In this document: piece after piece, positions 1 to 9,054 of the stretch | Layout of the letters: each line of letters starts with the position of its first letter | How positions within the stretch are numbered: the stretch's first letter is position 1 | Assembly (NCBI GenBank): GCA_016124585.1 | Contig: WGNL01000013.1 | Coordinates: 62,001-126,000 of the forward strand | Origin: Bacteroidota bacterium | GTDB taxonomy: Bacteria > Bacteroidota > Bacteroidia > Chitinophagales > Saprospiraceae | Direction of reading: 5' to 3' | Length of the DNA: 64,000 bases | Translations under genes and position numbers: made by a program | Notes under the pieces: model-generated | What the model saw: only the letters and a program-made list of their open reading frames with translations | What the model was told of the DNA's origin: nothing | Database searches by the model: none

Positions 1-200
1 AAGAGCGTAAAAATCCAGAACTGCTCAACATGAGCCGCAAAAAAAGAATTGCTTTAGGAAGTGGCCAGGATTTGAATCAAATCAACATGTTTATCAAGCA
101 ATTTGACCAAATGCGAAAAATGATGCACCAGATGACTAAAATGCCTGGCTTTGGATCAGGAAAGATGCCTGCTGCACCCAAAGCTGGATTCAGGAGGTAG
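1..200 (+). CDS. ffh: Signal recognition particle protein Ffh, C-terminal fragment
   Basis: This is the last 66 codons of Ffh, the SRP GTPase that delivers signal-bearing nascent chains to the membrane through FtsY. The reading frame runs from base 3 to the TAG at 198-200. The visible residues include ERKNPELLNMSRKKRIALGSG, followed by a Met-rich helix (FDQMRKMMHQMTKM). These are the hallmark end of the M domain, which binds SRP RNA and signal peptides. The GTPase domain lies outside the window. The gene is closed by a clear hairpin-plus-T terminator. Identification rests on the M-domain motif and is secure despite the truncation. Confidence 0.93.
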   Translation, partial: ERKNPELLNMSRKKRIALGSGQDLNQINMFIKQFDQMRKMMHQMTKMPGFGSGKMPAAPKAGFRR

Positions 201-542
201 TCAAAATTGAATCAAGCGATAAAAAATCGTGCACAGCATTGAGCGCTTTGCACGATTTTTTTTTGCCAAGAACTTTAAACGATGATTTTTTCTGCAAACA
301 TCAATTTTATACCAATCAGGCATTTTTCAAAATAAAAATTTGTTAGAGCTATATTATTTTATTGTAAACAGATTTTAATGCTGAATTTTATTCAAATGCA
401 CATTTCTCCAGCCAGCATTTTAGAGCATTGGCAGATGATTATTTTGAAAAAAATCATCCAAACGTAGGGGCACTGATCAGTTTCCGTGTCTTTCAAGACG
501 TAAACTCATTTTAGTTATCACAGCAAAGAAAAATTGAAAGAC
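201..542. other. Intergenic region between ffh and the CRP-family gene
   Basis: Beyond the ffh terminator this 342-base stretch holds no ORF I can support and is AT-rich. It contains an imperfect 7-bp inverted repeat (GATGATT at 434-440, AATCATC at 452-458), the palindrome CTGATCAG at 473-480 and a small GTCTT/AAGAC hairpin near 489-500. Any of these could be an operator for the downstream regulator, but none matches a CRP or FNR box well. I see no good TAnnTTTG promoter box. Confidence 0.4.
221..263 (+). terminator. Rho-independent terminator of ffh
   Basis: An inverted repeat (AAAAAATCGTGCA / TGCACGATTTTTT) with a loop of about 15 nt ends in a run of eight or more T, 20 bases after the ffh stop. 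Confidence 0.85.
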
Positions 543-1232
543 ATGACATCAGCAACTACACACAACCGCATCGCTACAATCTCTGAATTTCCACTTTTTG
601 ATTGCCTCAATATTGATGAAAAGGCGAAATTAGAGGCGATGGCTGAATACCGTGTAAAGCCGAAGTTCAGCTACATTTACTTGCCTGACGAATCTTCCGA
701 CCAGATTTTCTTCCTTGCAAAAGGCATAATCAAAATCGCCATGCACTCCGATGATGGCAAAGAGATTATCAAATCACTGTTCCAACCATTGGCAATGTTT
801 GGAGAGCTCGGCATCATTGGGGAAACCCGTCGGCAGGACCTCGCACAGGCGCTTCGTGAGGAAGTTCATATTTACGCCTTAAAGGTGGAAGATTTGAAAA
901 AGCTCATGCGCATGAATTTTGAACTTTGCGACCGTGTCATGGCCCTGTTTGGGAACCGACTTATGCGGGCTGAAAACAAATTGGAGTCACTGATTTTTAA
1001 AGATGCCCGTACACGTATCGTAGAATTTATCAAAGATTCTGTATCCAAAACTGGCCGTCAAGTTGGAATGGAAATGTTGCTAAAGCACTCCTTGACACAC
1101 CAAGACATCGCCAATATTACATGTACCTCCCGCCAAACGGTTACTTTGGTGCTAAACGACTTGCGCAAATCAGATATGATTTACTTCAATCGTGGGAAAA
1201 TCTTAGTTCGTGACATGACTAGATTAGCTTGA
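543..1232 (+). CDS. CRP/FNR-family transcriptional regulator
   Basis: This 229-residue protein has an N-terminal cyclic-nucleotide-binding-like beta barrel (about residues 15-125, with the GELG segment) and a C-terminal winged helix (about 160-225). The recognition helix is in LTHQDIANITCTSRQTVTLV. I chose the ATG at 543; a TTG three codons upstream is possible. The Arg/Ser residues that bind cAMP phosphate in E. coli CRP are not clearly present, and there is no four-Cys cluster as in FNR, so the ligand is unknown. A membrane adenylate cyclase is encoded 16 kb away, but that link is only a possibility. The gene is monocistronic, ending at a strong hairpin shared with the convergent pnt operon. 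Confidence 0.85.
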   Translation: MTSATTHNRIATISEFPLFDCLNIDEKAKLEAMAEYRVKPKFSYIYLPDESSDQIFFLAKGIIKIAMHSDDGKEIIKSLFQPLAMFGELGIIGETRRQDLAQALREEVHIYALKVEDLKKLMRMNFELCDRVMALFGNRLMRAENKLESLIFKDARTRIVEFIKDSVSKTGRQVGMEMLLKHSLTHQDIANITCTSRQTVTLVLNDLRKSDMIYFNRGKILVRDMTRLA

Positions 1233-1251
1233 AAATTACTATTACATATTC

Positions 1252-1291
1252 AAAAACAGAAAGGCTGCCCAAGGGCAGCCTTTCTGTTTTT
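1252..1291. terminator. Bidirectional terminator between the CRP-family gene and pntB
   Basis: A perfect 19-bp stem (AAAAACAGAAAGGCTGCCC / GGGCAGCCTTTCTGTTTTT) with a 2-nt loop has T-runs on both strands. It lies 20 bases past the plus-strand stop and 36 bases past the minus-strand pntB stop. Confidence 0.9.
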
Positions 1292-1326
1292 AAAATTATC
1301 GGTCATCCAGCGCTGTTCCATGTTTT

Positions 1327-2715
1327 CTATGTCATTTTAACTTCGCCAACTAGTTTCTGTAAAGTGTCTTTTGCGTCGCCAAAAAGCATCTTTGTTTTGG
1401 CGTGAAAAAACAGCGGATTCTCGATACCAGCATAGCCAGAACGCATACTACGTTTCATCACAATGATATTTTTCGCTTCCCAAACCTGAATAACAGGCAT
1501 TCCATAAATTGGGCTGCTAGGGTCATTTTCAGCACTGGGGTTCACCACATCGTTGGCACCTACAATGATGGCAACGTCCGTACTGTTCATCATCCCATTG
1601 GCATCTTCCATTTCAATGAGTTTTGGATAAGGCACATCCGCTTCCGCTAACAAAACGTTCATATGGCCTGGCATACGTCCAGCCACTGGATGAATTGCGT
1701 AATACACATCCACACCTTTTGCTTCCAATTGCTTTTCCAAATCATGGCAAATATGCTGCGCTTGCGCAACAGCTAAGCCATAACCCGGCACAATGCAAAC
1801 TTTACTGGCATATGAGCAAAGTATTGCAGCATCCGTCAAGTTGATTTCCTTGACTGTTTGGTCGTCTTTTGCGGCTGAGGTACCACCAGCACTTCCACCA
1901 AAGGAACCGATAATTACATTTAGTAAAGACCGATTCATCGCTTTGCACATCAAAACCGTGAGGATAGTCCCTGCTGAACCAACGAGAATACCTCCAGTCA
2001 GCATAATTTGATTATCGTATAAAAAGCCACCAAAAGCAGCAGCCATACCTGTCAATGAGTTGAGCAAGGAGATAACTACTGGCATATCTGCTCCACCAAT
2101 AGGCATGACAAAAAGGACCCCGTAGAGCAAGCTAATTGCCAATAAAATCCAAAGAACAGATGGGCCAAAAGTTGCGGGAGAATTAACAGCTACCACCAAA
2201 ATTCCAATGATAACCGCTAACAAAATCAAATTGAAAACGGTAAGCCATTTTGCAGAAAAATCCTTAATTTTTTCATCCAATTTGCCATAGGCAACCATAC
2301 TCCCACTAAAAGAAATACTACCTATGATTAGCCCAAGAAACACCACGACAAAATACCCAGCTGCCCCTTCTGGGTGTGAATGATATTCTACAATGGAAAT
2401 AATCGCAGCGCACGCACCTCCCATTCCATTAAAAAAGGAAACCATTTGTGGCATACCTGTCATTTTCACTTTCATGGCCATCGTCCAGCCGATAAATGTG
2501 CCAATGCCCATCGCTGCCACTATCCATCCAATGTTACCAATTCTTTCACCATCATGTTCGTGAAAGAGAATAGTGGCTAAAATAGCCAAGCCCATCCCAG
2601 CCGCCGCCAATAAATTGCCTTTACGGGCTGTTTCTGGGTGGCTTAGTTTTTTTAGCCCAACCACAAAGGTGATAGAACCAAGGAGGTATGAAAGTTCGAG
2701 GAAAAAAGAAGTCAT
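1327..2715 (-). CDS. pntB: NAD(P) transhydrogenase subunit beta
   Basis: PntB carries the membrane domain and the NADP(H)-binding domain III of the proton-translocating transhydrogenase, which uses the proton-motive force to drive NADH + NADP+ to NAD+ + NADPH. The 462 residues match the family's usual length. Roughly residues 1-265 form multiple membrane helices (GGMGGACAA, MPIGGADMPVVISLLNSLTG). Residues about 285-462 hold the nucleotide fold with VPGYGLAVAQAQ and VIVGANDVVNPSA, the NADP-binding signatures. It is the last gene of pntAA-pntAB-pntB, 68 bases after pntAB. Confidence 0.97.
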   Translation of the reverse strand: MTSFFLELSYLLGSITFVVGLKKLSHPETARKGNLLAAAGMGLAILATILFHEHDGERIGNIGWIVAAMGIGTFIGWTMAMKVKMTGMPQMVSFFNGMGGACAAIISIVEYHSHPEGAAGYFVVVFLGLIIGSISFSGSMVAYGKLDEKIKDFSAKWLTVFNLILLAVIIGILVVAVNSPATFGPSVLWILLAISLLYGVLFVMPIGGADMPVVISLLNSLTGMAAAFGGFLYDNQIMLTGGILVGSAGTILTVLMCKAMNRSLLNVIIGSFGGSAGGTSAAKDDQTVKEINLTDAAILCSYASKVCIVPGYGLAVAQAQHICHDLEKQLEAKGVDVYYAIHPVAGRMPGHMNVLLAEADVPYPKLIEMEDANGMMNSTDVAIIVGANDVVNPSAENDPSSPIYGMPVIQVWEAKNIIVMKRSMRSGYAGIENPLFFHAKTKMLFGDAKDTLQKLVGEVKMT

Positions 2716-2783
2716 AGTTTGTTGATTGGCGATATTTTATTGGCAGATTTTACATTTAAATCTGTCAATAATTTCTCACAACT

Positions 2784-3092
2784 TTACTTTTTCTTGTTAA
2801 ACATTTCCAGCATTCGGTTGGTAACCACAAAGCCACCTACCACATTCAAAGTGCCTAACACAACCGCTAAAAAACCAAGCGACAATGCCAAGTAGTCGTC
2901 GTTTTTGGCGTGTCCCATCACAATGATAGCTCCAATGATAACTACCCCATGAATTGCATTCGCCCCCGACATAAGCGGTGTATGCAAAATAGCTGGCACG
3001 TGGGAAATGACTTCAATGCCGAGGAAAATAGACAGGATGACTATGTAAATCATGTCCTGATTTTCCAAAAAAAAGCTGGCTAATGCGTCCAT
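2784..3092 (-). CDS. pntAB: NAD(P) transhydrogenase subunit alpha part 2 (membrane part)
   Basis: This 102-residue membrane protein corresponds to the C-terminal membrane segment of E. coli PntA and is encoded separately here. Three hydrophobic helices are visible, with the conserved stretch EVISHVPAILHTPLMSGANA, followed by a helix ending in VVGGFVVTNRMLEMF. It completes the transmembrane proton channel with PntB. It lies between pntAA (46 bases upstream) and pntB, giving the three-gene order known from Rhodospirillum rubrum. Confidence 0.95.
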   Translation of the reverse strand: MDALASFFLENQDMIYIVILSIFLGIEVISHVPAILHTPLMSGANAIHGVVIIGAIIVMGHAKNDDYLALSLGFLAVVLGTLNVVGGFVVTNRMLEMFNKKK

Positions 3093-3138
3093 ATTAATAA
3101 GGATTGATGAAATGCTAAAATTGAATTAATCTTAAAAA

Positions 3139-4269
3139 TTAGGCAGGGGACAACAAGGATTTGAGCCTTGGACTAATGATTTTTCCTTGGTGCGCAATAC
3201 AACTGCCTTCAAGAATATCATCCTCAAAATTGAGCACCGGCTCACCTTTAGGGGCAAGGATTTTCATGAAGTTCAGCACATTTTTGCTGAACATGGCACT
3301 GGCATCACGAGGTACTGAAGCTGGTAAATAGGAATCGCCAATGATTTTTACCCCATTTACATTTACAGTTTTGCCATTTTCACTGTATTCACAATTACCT
3401 CCAGAGGAAGCGGCTAAATCCACAACAACCGAACCTGGCTTCATTGCATCCACAGTAGCTTTGCGAAGCAAAACTGGAGCACGTTTGCCCGGAATTTGTG
3501 CTGTGGAAATTATGATGTCGGCCATGCTGGCATGTTTATGCACGGCTTCAGCTTGTCGCTGTTTAAACTCTTCTGATTGTTCAATAGCGTACCCCCCAGC
3601 AGCAGCGCTTTCGGCAGCCCCTTCTACATCCACGAACTTGGCACCCAAGCTTAATACTTCTTCCTTCGCCGCTGCTCGAACATCAAAGGCTTCTACCACG
3701 GCCCCCAGTCGTTTGGCTGTCGCAATGGCCTGTAACCCTGCAACACCAGCCCCAAGAATCAATACTTTGGCAGGCTTGATTGTGCCAGCAGCCGTCATGA
3801 ACATTGGAAAAAAGCCATTGAACTCTGAAGCTGCTAATAAAACTGCTTTGTAACCTGCCACAGTAGCCATGGACGATAGCACATCCATCGCTTGGGCACG
3901 TGTACTTCTTGGCAGCATATCCAAGCTGAATGCAGTAATATTTCCACTGAGCAGTGGGTCTACCACTTCTTTGTTTGTCAACGGATTGTATTGCCCTATC
4001 AACATCTGAGCAGGTTTCAGCAGGCTGATTTGAGATGGGGTCAGCGGATTGATTTTTACTACAATATCCGACTTGGCAAATACTTCACTTTCAGAAATTG
4101 ATTGAGCCCCTTGAGCCAAGTAGTCAGAATCACTGTAGCCAGCTCGCTCTCCGGCACCTTTTTCCACCAGAATTTCATTGAATCCAAGTTTCAGGAATGC
4201 GGCAGCTGTTTCAGGAATAATGGAGACCCTGTTGTCGAAACTATCTTCTTTAAGAATGCCAAGAACCAT
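3139..4269 (-). CDS. pntAA: NAD(P) transhydrogenase subunit alpha part 1 (NAD-binding)
   Basis: PntAA is the soluble NAD(H)-binding domain I of the transhydrogenase, related to alanine dehydrogenase. The 376 residues start at an ATG with the typical MVLGILKEDSFDNRVSIIPE. The Rossmann motif LILGAGVAGLQAIATAKRLG is near residues 170-190, followed by VVEAFDVR. There is no C-terminal membrane segment; that part is the next gene, pntAB. It is first in the operon. The flexible RQAEAVHKHASMADIII region corresponds to the mobile loop that closes over NAD(H). The complex sits in the inner membrane and supplies NADPH. Confidence 0.96.
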   Translation of the reverse strand: MVLGILKEDSFDNRVSIIPETAAAFLKLGFNEILVEKGAGERAGYSDSDYLAQGAQSISESEVFAKSDIVVKINPLTPSQISLLKPAQMLIGQYNPLTNKEVVDPLLSGNITAFSLDMLPRSTRAQAMDVLSSMATVAGYKAVLLAASEFNGFFPMFMTAAGTIKPAKVLILGAGVAGLQAIATAKRLGAVVEAFDVRAAAKEEVLSLGAKFVDVEGAAESAAAGGYAIEQSEEFKQRQAEAVHKHASMADIIISTAQIPGKRAPVLLRKATVDAMKPGSVVVDLAASSGGNCEYSENGKTVNVNGVKIIGDSYLPASVPRDASAMFSKNVLNFMKILAPKGEPVLNFEDDILEGSCIAHQGKIISPRLKSLLSPA

Positions 4270-4462
4270 AATGATTAGGGTAAAGTCTGCAAATAAGCTG
4301 GAATAAGTCTGACCTTGATTTTAATGGGATTACAGCATGAAATTCAGTGCGAAAATCACATAAATATCAACGACTAGACGGAGCTTTTAAATCGGGGCTG
4401 AATTTAGCGGTAAATTGCTATTTCAAAAGCTTTAGCCAGAATTTTCTGTTTATTAAAACAAT

Positions 4463-4512
4463 AAAAAAAGGTCCGGACGCTGCTCCTTGTGCTAACGTAC
4501 CGAACCTTTTTT
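4463..4512 (-). terminator. Terminator of the cytochrome lipoprotein gene
   Basis: A stem of AAAAAAGGT(C)CGG with CCG(A)ACCTTTTTT and a long loop lies 23 bases past the minus-strand stop at 4535. It is A-rich on plus, which gives a T-run on minus. Confidence 0.6.
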
Positions 4513-4534
4513 ACGGAAAAACGAACTAAAAGTT

Positions 4535-4849
4535 TTATTTGCCAGCTACGCCAAGTTCAGCCCAGACGTATGCTTCCACAAGTTTACCATCTGCTTCGTT
4601 TAGTTTAGCTTTGTCTTTAATCATTGGTTGTAACACCTGATTCCAACGGTCAACTGTTTTTTCTTTCACTGGGAAAGCAGGATGACACTTGCCACATTTT
4701 TCTTTGTAAATAGTTTGGCCTGCAGTGTATTCAGCAGAATTCACTACCTCTCCTGAAGACTTGGCTTCAGAAGTCTTCTGTGCGGATTTTACACCACAAG
4801 CGTAAAGCGCAGTCAATAGTAAAAAAGCGAGGAAGAGATTTTTTTTCAT
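4535..4849 (-). CDS. Monohaem cytochrome c-like lipoprotein
   Basis: The ATG at 4849 was chosen because it gives a clean lipoprotein signal (MKKNLFLAFLLLTALYAC, lipid-anchored Cys18); an in-frame start 15 codons upstream has no such logic. The 104-residue product has a single haem c attachment site, C52-G-K-C55-H56, in EKCGKCHPAF, after a Ser/Ala/Lys-rich tether. A Met in QPMIKDK could be the sixth haem ligand. It is probably a small periplasm-facing electron carrier or an electron-transfer partner. It is a single gene with its own terminator, next to a secreted esterase with no obvious functional link. Confidence 0.8.
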   Translation of the reverse strand: MKKNLFLAFLLLTALYACGVKSAQKTSEAKSSGEVVNSAEYTAGQTIYKEKCGKCHPAFPVKEKTVDRWNQVLQPMIKDKAKLNEADGKLVEAYVWAELGVAGK

Positions 4850-4940
4850 AATGATTAAACGGTTGGTGATTACAAAAAAAAGAAGGGCGCTCAAAAAATT
4901 AGCAAGGCATACAATTGAGCCACCCTTCCTTCTTATTTCT

Positions 4941-5816
4941 TCAGGTGCGATGAAAACTATCGCTTACAAACTTCAAAACTTCTGGCAAGGCTGAACGCCA
5001 GTATGGCCAGTTATGCGCTCCATCCCGCACCCTAAATTCATGCGGTATTCCTTTGTTTTTCATCTCTAAGTGGAGCGCCATATTTCCTTGAATCAAAAAA
5101 TCATCATCACCACAGTCAATATAGTATTTCACTTTTTTCAGCGCTTCGGCATCACCATTCTTCACAATTTCTACGCCAGAATACGATTTGAAATGCGGTG
5201 TTAATCGCTCAGCTCCTTTTAGGTTTTCGCCGTAAAGATGCGCAAAAATATTAGTCCAAGTCTCTTCGGGGCTTTTGATGACTTCCTCCTCTGTCCAGAA
5301 TGCGCCACTTAATGGTGCGCAAGCCACAAATAAGTCTGGGTGACGAGCAGCCAGTAGAAAACTACCATGCCCACCCATTGAAAGCCCAGCAATTGCCCGG
5401 AAATCCTTGACTGGCCGTGTCCGATAATTGGCATCAATAAATGGAATCAATTCTTTTACGAAAAAATCCTCGTATTTAACTTTGCCATCATAACTGTTGA
5501 TATACCATGAAACACCTGCATCTGGCATAATGATTATCATAGGAGTGGCTTCACCAGAAGAAATGCCTTTGTCAGCAATAGAATTTACCTCCCCAAACTG
5601 CACCCAGCCAGTTTCATCATCCGTGTATCCATGCAACAAGTAAAGAACAGGGTAACGCCGATTGGTTGCATCATAGCCTGCTGGCAAATAAACACAGTAT
5701 TCAACCTCTTGCCCCAAAATGGCACTTTTGACCTTCAGGCTTTCTTTTACCTGACCATTCTGACAAAATGCTGTCAACAAGGAAAAGGAAAAAATGACGG
5801 TAAAAGCAAACTTCAT
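4941..5816 (-). CDS. Secreted esterase, esterase D/antigen 85-like alpha/beta hydrolase
   Basis: From the ATG at 5816 the 291-residue product begins with a signal peptide (MKFAFTVIFSFSLLTAFC); a start seven codons upstream is less likely. The fold is that of the putative esterase family: LYLLHGYTDDETGW (oxyanion region) and the nucleophile elbow GLSMGG with Ser146. A probable acid lies in DCGDDDF and the His is in DGAHNWPYW. Relatives include feruloyl and acetyl-xylan esterases and S-formylglutathione hydrolase, so the true substrate is unknown. A plain periplasmic or extracellular carboxylesterase is the safe call. Confidence 0.82.
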   Translation of the reverse strand: MKFAFTVIFSFSLLTAFCQNGQVKESLKVKSAILGQEVEYCVYLPAGYDATNRRYPVLYLLHGYTDDETGWVQFGEVNSIADKGISSGEATPMIIIMPDAGVSWYINSYDGKVKYEDFFVKELIPFIDANYRTRPVKDFRAIAGLSMGGHGSFLLAARHPDLFVACAPLSGAFWTEEEVIKSPEETWTNIFAHLYGENLKGAERLTPHFKSYSGVEIVKNGDAEALKKVKYYIDCGDDDFLIQGNMALHLEMKNKGIPHEFRVRDGAHNWPYWRSALPEVLKFVSDSFHRT

Positions 5817-6057
5817 AGTCAAATATTTTATGGGCAAATAAACTGTATTCTTACTTTATTTTATCCGTCAGTAGATGATTTCTGGAAACATAGGGATGAA
5901 AAAAGTAAAACAAACGATTTATCCCACAAAACTACTTAAGTGACCATTTGACACTAATATTTCGTTCCAAATTTCAATTTTGTAGAAAAACTTGCAGGTT
6001 GAATGCGCATTTCCCAATCTTTGTTTCAAACTAAATCTACATAAATTTCAAATCAAT

Positions 6058-6846
6058 ATGCAAAATCACGAGATAGACTACCAACTTTTTGGCGATGAAA
6101 TGCAGTTCGTCCAAATAGAGCTTGACCCCCAAGAAACCGTAGTAGCAGAAAGCGGCAGTTTCATGATGATGGATGCGGATATCTCCATGCAAACCATTTT
6201 CGGAGACGGCTCCACTCAGCAAGCTGGTATTTTTGGGAAATTACTGAGTGCCGGAAAACGAATCTTAACTGGTGAAAGCCTTTTCATGACTGCCTTCACC
6301 AATATTGGTCAAGGCAAAAAACAGGTGAGTTTTGCAGCGCCTTATTCTGGCAAAATCATCCCACTTGACCTCAGCTGTTTTGACGGTAAAGTCATTTGCC
6401 AAAAAGACGCCTTTCTCTGTGCAGCCAAAGGTGTTTCGGTGGGCATTGAATTTCAACGAAAAATGGGAACCGGCCTTTTTGGTGGCGAGGGCTTTATCAT
6501 GCAAAAATTAGAGGGCGACGGAATGGCTTTCGTTCATGCAGGAGGTATGGTCGTAAAAAAAGAACTTTCAAGCAGCGATATCCTGAAGGTTGACACTGGA
6601 TGTGTTGTAGCTTACACACACAATATTGACTTTGATATCGAATTTGTGGGTGGCGTTAAAAACACAATTTTTGGTGGTGAAGGTCTTTTCTTTGCCACGC
6701 TCAGGGGGCCTGGCTCAGTCTGGTTGCAGTCGCTGCCCATTAGCCGTTTGGCAGACCGAATACTGCGCTATGGTGGTGGCAAACGTAAAGAAGAAGGTTC
6801 AGTTCTTGGCGGGTTAGGAAATTTGATTGACGGTGACGGGTTTTAA
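6058..6846 (+). CDS. AIM24/TIGR00266 family protein
   Basis: The 262-residue protein matches the TIGR00266 (DUF124, AIM24-like) family of beta-rich proteins. Diagnostic segments are [22 protein letters not shown] near the N-terminus, [22 protein letters not shown] in the middle and [22 protein letters not shown] near the C-terminus. The start at 6058 ([11 protein letters not shown]) fits family length; an upstream extension would add 22 non-conserved residues. The family's molecular function is unknown; the yeast relative Aim24 acts in mitochondrial inner-membrane organisation. No signal peptide is present, so it is probably cytoplasmic. It is monocistronic. Confidence 0.88.
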   Translation: MQNHEIDYQLFGDEMQFVQIELDPQETVVAESGSFMMMDADISMQTIFGDGSTQQAGIFGKLLSAGKRILTGESLFMTAFTNIGQGKKQVSFAAPYSGKIIPLDLSCFDGKVICQKDAFLCAAKGVSVGIEFQRKMGTGLFGGEGFIMQKLEGDGMAFVHAGGMVVKKELSSSDILKVDTGCVVAYTHNIDFDIEFVGGVKNTIFGGEGLFFATLRGPGSVWLQSLPISRLADRILRYGGGKRKEEGSVLGGLGNLIDGDGF

Positions 6847-6869
6847 TCTCCTATCGAGTTAGATTTGGA

Positions 6870-6943
6870 TGTCCCTTTTTGATTAGGCTTAAAATTGGCA
6901 ACGCCAGTTTATCGAGTGAATTCAGAAAGGGACATTTGTTTTT
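6870..6943 (+). terminator. Probable terminator after the AIM24-like gene
   Basis: TGTCCCTTT (6870-6878) pairs with AAAGGGACA (6926-6934) and is followed by TTTGTTTTTTT. The loop is long (47 nt) but contains a GGC/GCC mini-stem. Confidence 0.45.
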
Positions 6944-7103
6944 TTGCAAAATTTCTTACAAAGTGCATTACTTCCATTCAAAAAAAGTAAACGAATTAAA
7001 TAATAAAATAAATTAGCGCTGGCTAGGTACCTAACAAGGTAAACAGCAGCCATGTTTCCGTCCAACATGGTTCCTCAAACACTTTCAGCTTAATCTAAAT
7101 TCA

Positions 7104-9011
7104 ATGAAATCAAGTCTACTCACCTTTGCATTGCTTACCTGTGTAAGTCTTTTTTCCAACGCCCAAAACCGCAGCTATGATGGGAAAATGAATAATCTCA
7201 CTCATCCTGATTGGGGAGCCAAATCCGCAGAAATACGAAGAGTGGTCAGCAATGGATATGCCGATGGAATGGCAGCGCCGGGCATGGCCACCTATCCCAA
7301 TCCACGGGTTATCAGCAATACCATATTTGAACAATCAGAGTCATTGCCAAACCCTTATAATATCAGTGATTATGGTTGGGCTTTTGGTCAATTCATTGAC
7401 CACGATATTACTTTCGTAGACGACATGCTTGATGAGCCAATCCCCATTGCGGTGCCCCTGAACGATCCCTTTTTCGATCCATTTGGTACAGGCACTGAGC
7501 AAATTTTTATGAGGCGTTCAAAATATGACCCAACAACTGGCACAGCCATTGGCAATCCACGAACTCAAATGAATGATATTACTGCATGGATAGATGCCTC
7601 GAATGTTTATGGTTCGGATGAAACGAGGGCAAATTGGCTGCGGACATTCAGTGGGGGAAAACTCAAAACATCAGCAGGGAACCTTCTTCCTTTCAATACT
7701 GTGACGGGTGAATTTGACGATGACATTGATGCCAATGCACCATTCATGATTATTGAAGGCATTCCGATGCCTAAGCATTTCGTGGCAGGTGACCTGAGGG
7801 CAAATGAGCAACCGATTTTGACCTGCATGCACACGCTTTGGGTTCGGGAACACAATCGGCTTTGCGAAGAAATTGCGCAATCGAACCCCAGCTTTACAGA
7901 TGAAGAGATCTTTCAAAAAGCTAGAAAAATGGTCGGCGCCTATGTCAATGCCATAGTGTACAACGAGTGGCTACCTGCACTTGGGATTCCCATTGAGACA
8001 TACAATGGTTATGACGATGCTACCAACCCCAATATCATGAATGTTTTTTCAGCGGCCGCTTTCCGTTTGGGACATACTTTACTGAACGACCACTTGGTAC
8101 GACTAGACAATAATGGTGATACTCTTGCACAAGGTTTGGTCAGGTTAAAGGATGCTTTTTTCAATCCGTTTGTGATTAAGAATGAAGGTGGCATTGAGCC
8201 ATTTCTTAAAGGAATGGCAACACAACGGCAGCAAACCTTTGATGCGAAAGTTGTAGGCGACTTACGCAATTTCCTCTTTGGCCCTCCTGGTGCTGGCGGT
8301 TTGGATTTGGTAGCCATCAACATCAATCGTGGCAGGGAAAGAGGCTTACCGGATTATAATACAATACGAGCTGATTTTGGCATGGGTGCGGTTACTTCTT
8401 TTGCTGAAATAACCTCTTCTCCTGAACTACAAACAAATTTGACAGCACTGTACGGCGATGTAAATTCCATCGACCCTTGGGTAGGTATGTTGTCGGAAGA
8501 CCATGAAGCAGGCAGTACAGTTGGTTCTACGGTTCAGCTCATTCTGGCACATCAATATCAAGATTTGCGCAACGGCGACCGCTTTTACTTTGAAAATGAC
8601 CCTGCTTTCTCAACTGAAGAAATCAACGAAATTGCGAACACCCACCTTTCCGATATTGTGCTTCGCAATACAGATATTCCATTGTTGCAACCTGATATCT
8701 TCTTTGCAAAAGACCACTTAGACCTAACGGCAGTGAAAGATGCAGTGGCAAATCAGCTTGCTGAATTAGCTATCTTCCCCAACCCTGCCAAGGAGCAGTT
8801 CATTCTTTCTCTGCAAGCACCCAATCCTGAAAATACCACCATAAAATTATTCAGCATGGGCGGACAATTATTGGATTCTAAAACGATAAACCTGCGAAGT
8901 GGTCAACAGTCGACTACTTATCGATTCCCTGCAAATACGCCTCCAGGGATATACCTGGTAGTGCTGAATTTAAACGGGGAGCTATTCCAAAAAAAGGTGG
9001 TAAAAAATTAA
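7104..9011 (+). CDS. Secreted animal-type haem peroxidase with T9SS sorting domain
   Basis: This 635-residue protein has a signal peptide (1-20), a peroxidase domain of the animal haem peroxidase (peroxidasin/cyclooxygenase) superfamily, and a C-terminal type A T9SS domain from about residue 554 (IFPNPAKEQF to FQKKVVKN). Peroxidase hallmarks are GQFIDHDIT with distal His100, AWIDASNVYGS, MHTLWVREHNRLC and the proximal His324 in AAFRLGHTLL. It would use hydrogen peroxide to oxidise halides or phenolics outside the cell. It stands alone, with an unusual 5' leader (a TAGGTACCTA palindrome at 7024-7033 and a 7-bp hairpin at 7050-7070) and a very strong terminator. Confidence 0.92.
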   Translation: MKSSLLTFALLTCVSLFSNAQNRSYDGKMNNLTHPDWGAKSAEIRRVVSNGYADGMAAPGMATYPNPRVISNTIFEQSESLPNPYNISDYGWAFGQFIDHDITFVDDMLDEPIPIAVPLNDPFFDPFGTGTEQIFMRRSKYDPTTGTAIGNPRTQMNDITAWIDASNVYGSDETRANWLRTFSGGKLKTSAGNLLPFNTVTGEFDDDIDANAPFMIIEGIPMPKHFVAGDLRANEQPILTCMHTLWVREHNRLCEEIAQSNPSFTDEEIFQKARKMVGAYVNAIVYNEWLPALGIPIETYNGYDDATNPNIMNVFSAAAFRLGHTLLNDHLVRLDNNGDTLAQGLVRLKDAFFNPFVIKNEGGIEPFLKGMATQRQQTFDAKVVGDLRNFLFGPPGAGGLDLVAININRGRERGLPDYNTIRADFGMGAVTSFAEITSSPELQTNLTALYGDVNSIDPWVGMLSEDHEAGSTVGSTVQLILAHQYQDLRNGDRFYFENDPAFSTEEINEIANTHLSDIVLRNTDIPLLQPDIFFAKDHLDLTAVKDAVANQLAELAIFPNPAKEQFILSLQAPNPENTTIKLFSMGGQLLDSKTINLRSGQQSTTYRFPANTPPGIYLVVLNLNGELFQKKVVKN

Positions 9012-9054
9012 GTTTCCTTGAATTGGTGGGGGCTAATTATAAAATTGGATGAAT

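Noticed and set aside
4347-4529. 60-codon plus-strand ORF upstream of the cytochrome lipoprotein stop
   Set aside because: It runs through the hairpin terminator at 4463-4512 and has no plausible sequence features; spurious.
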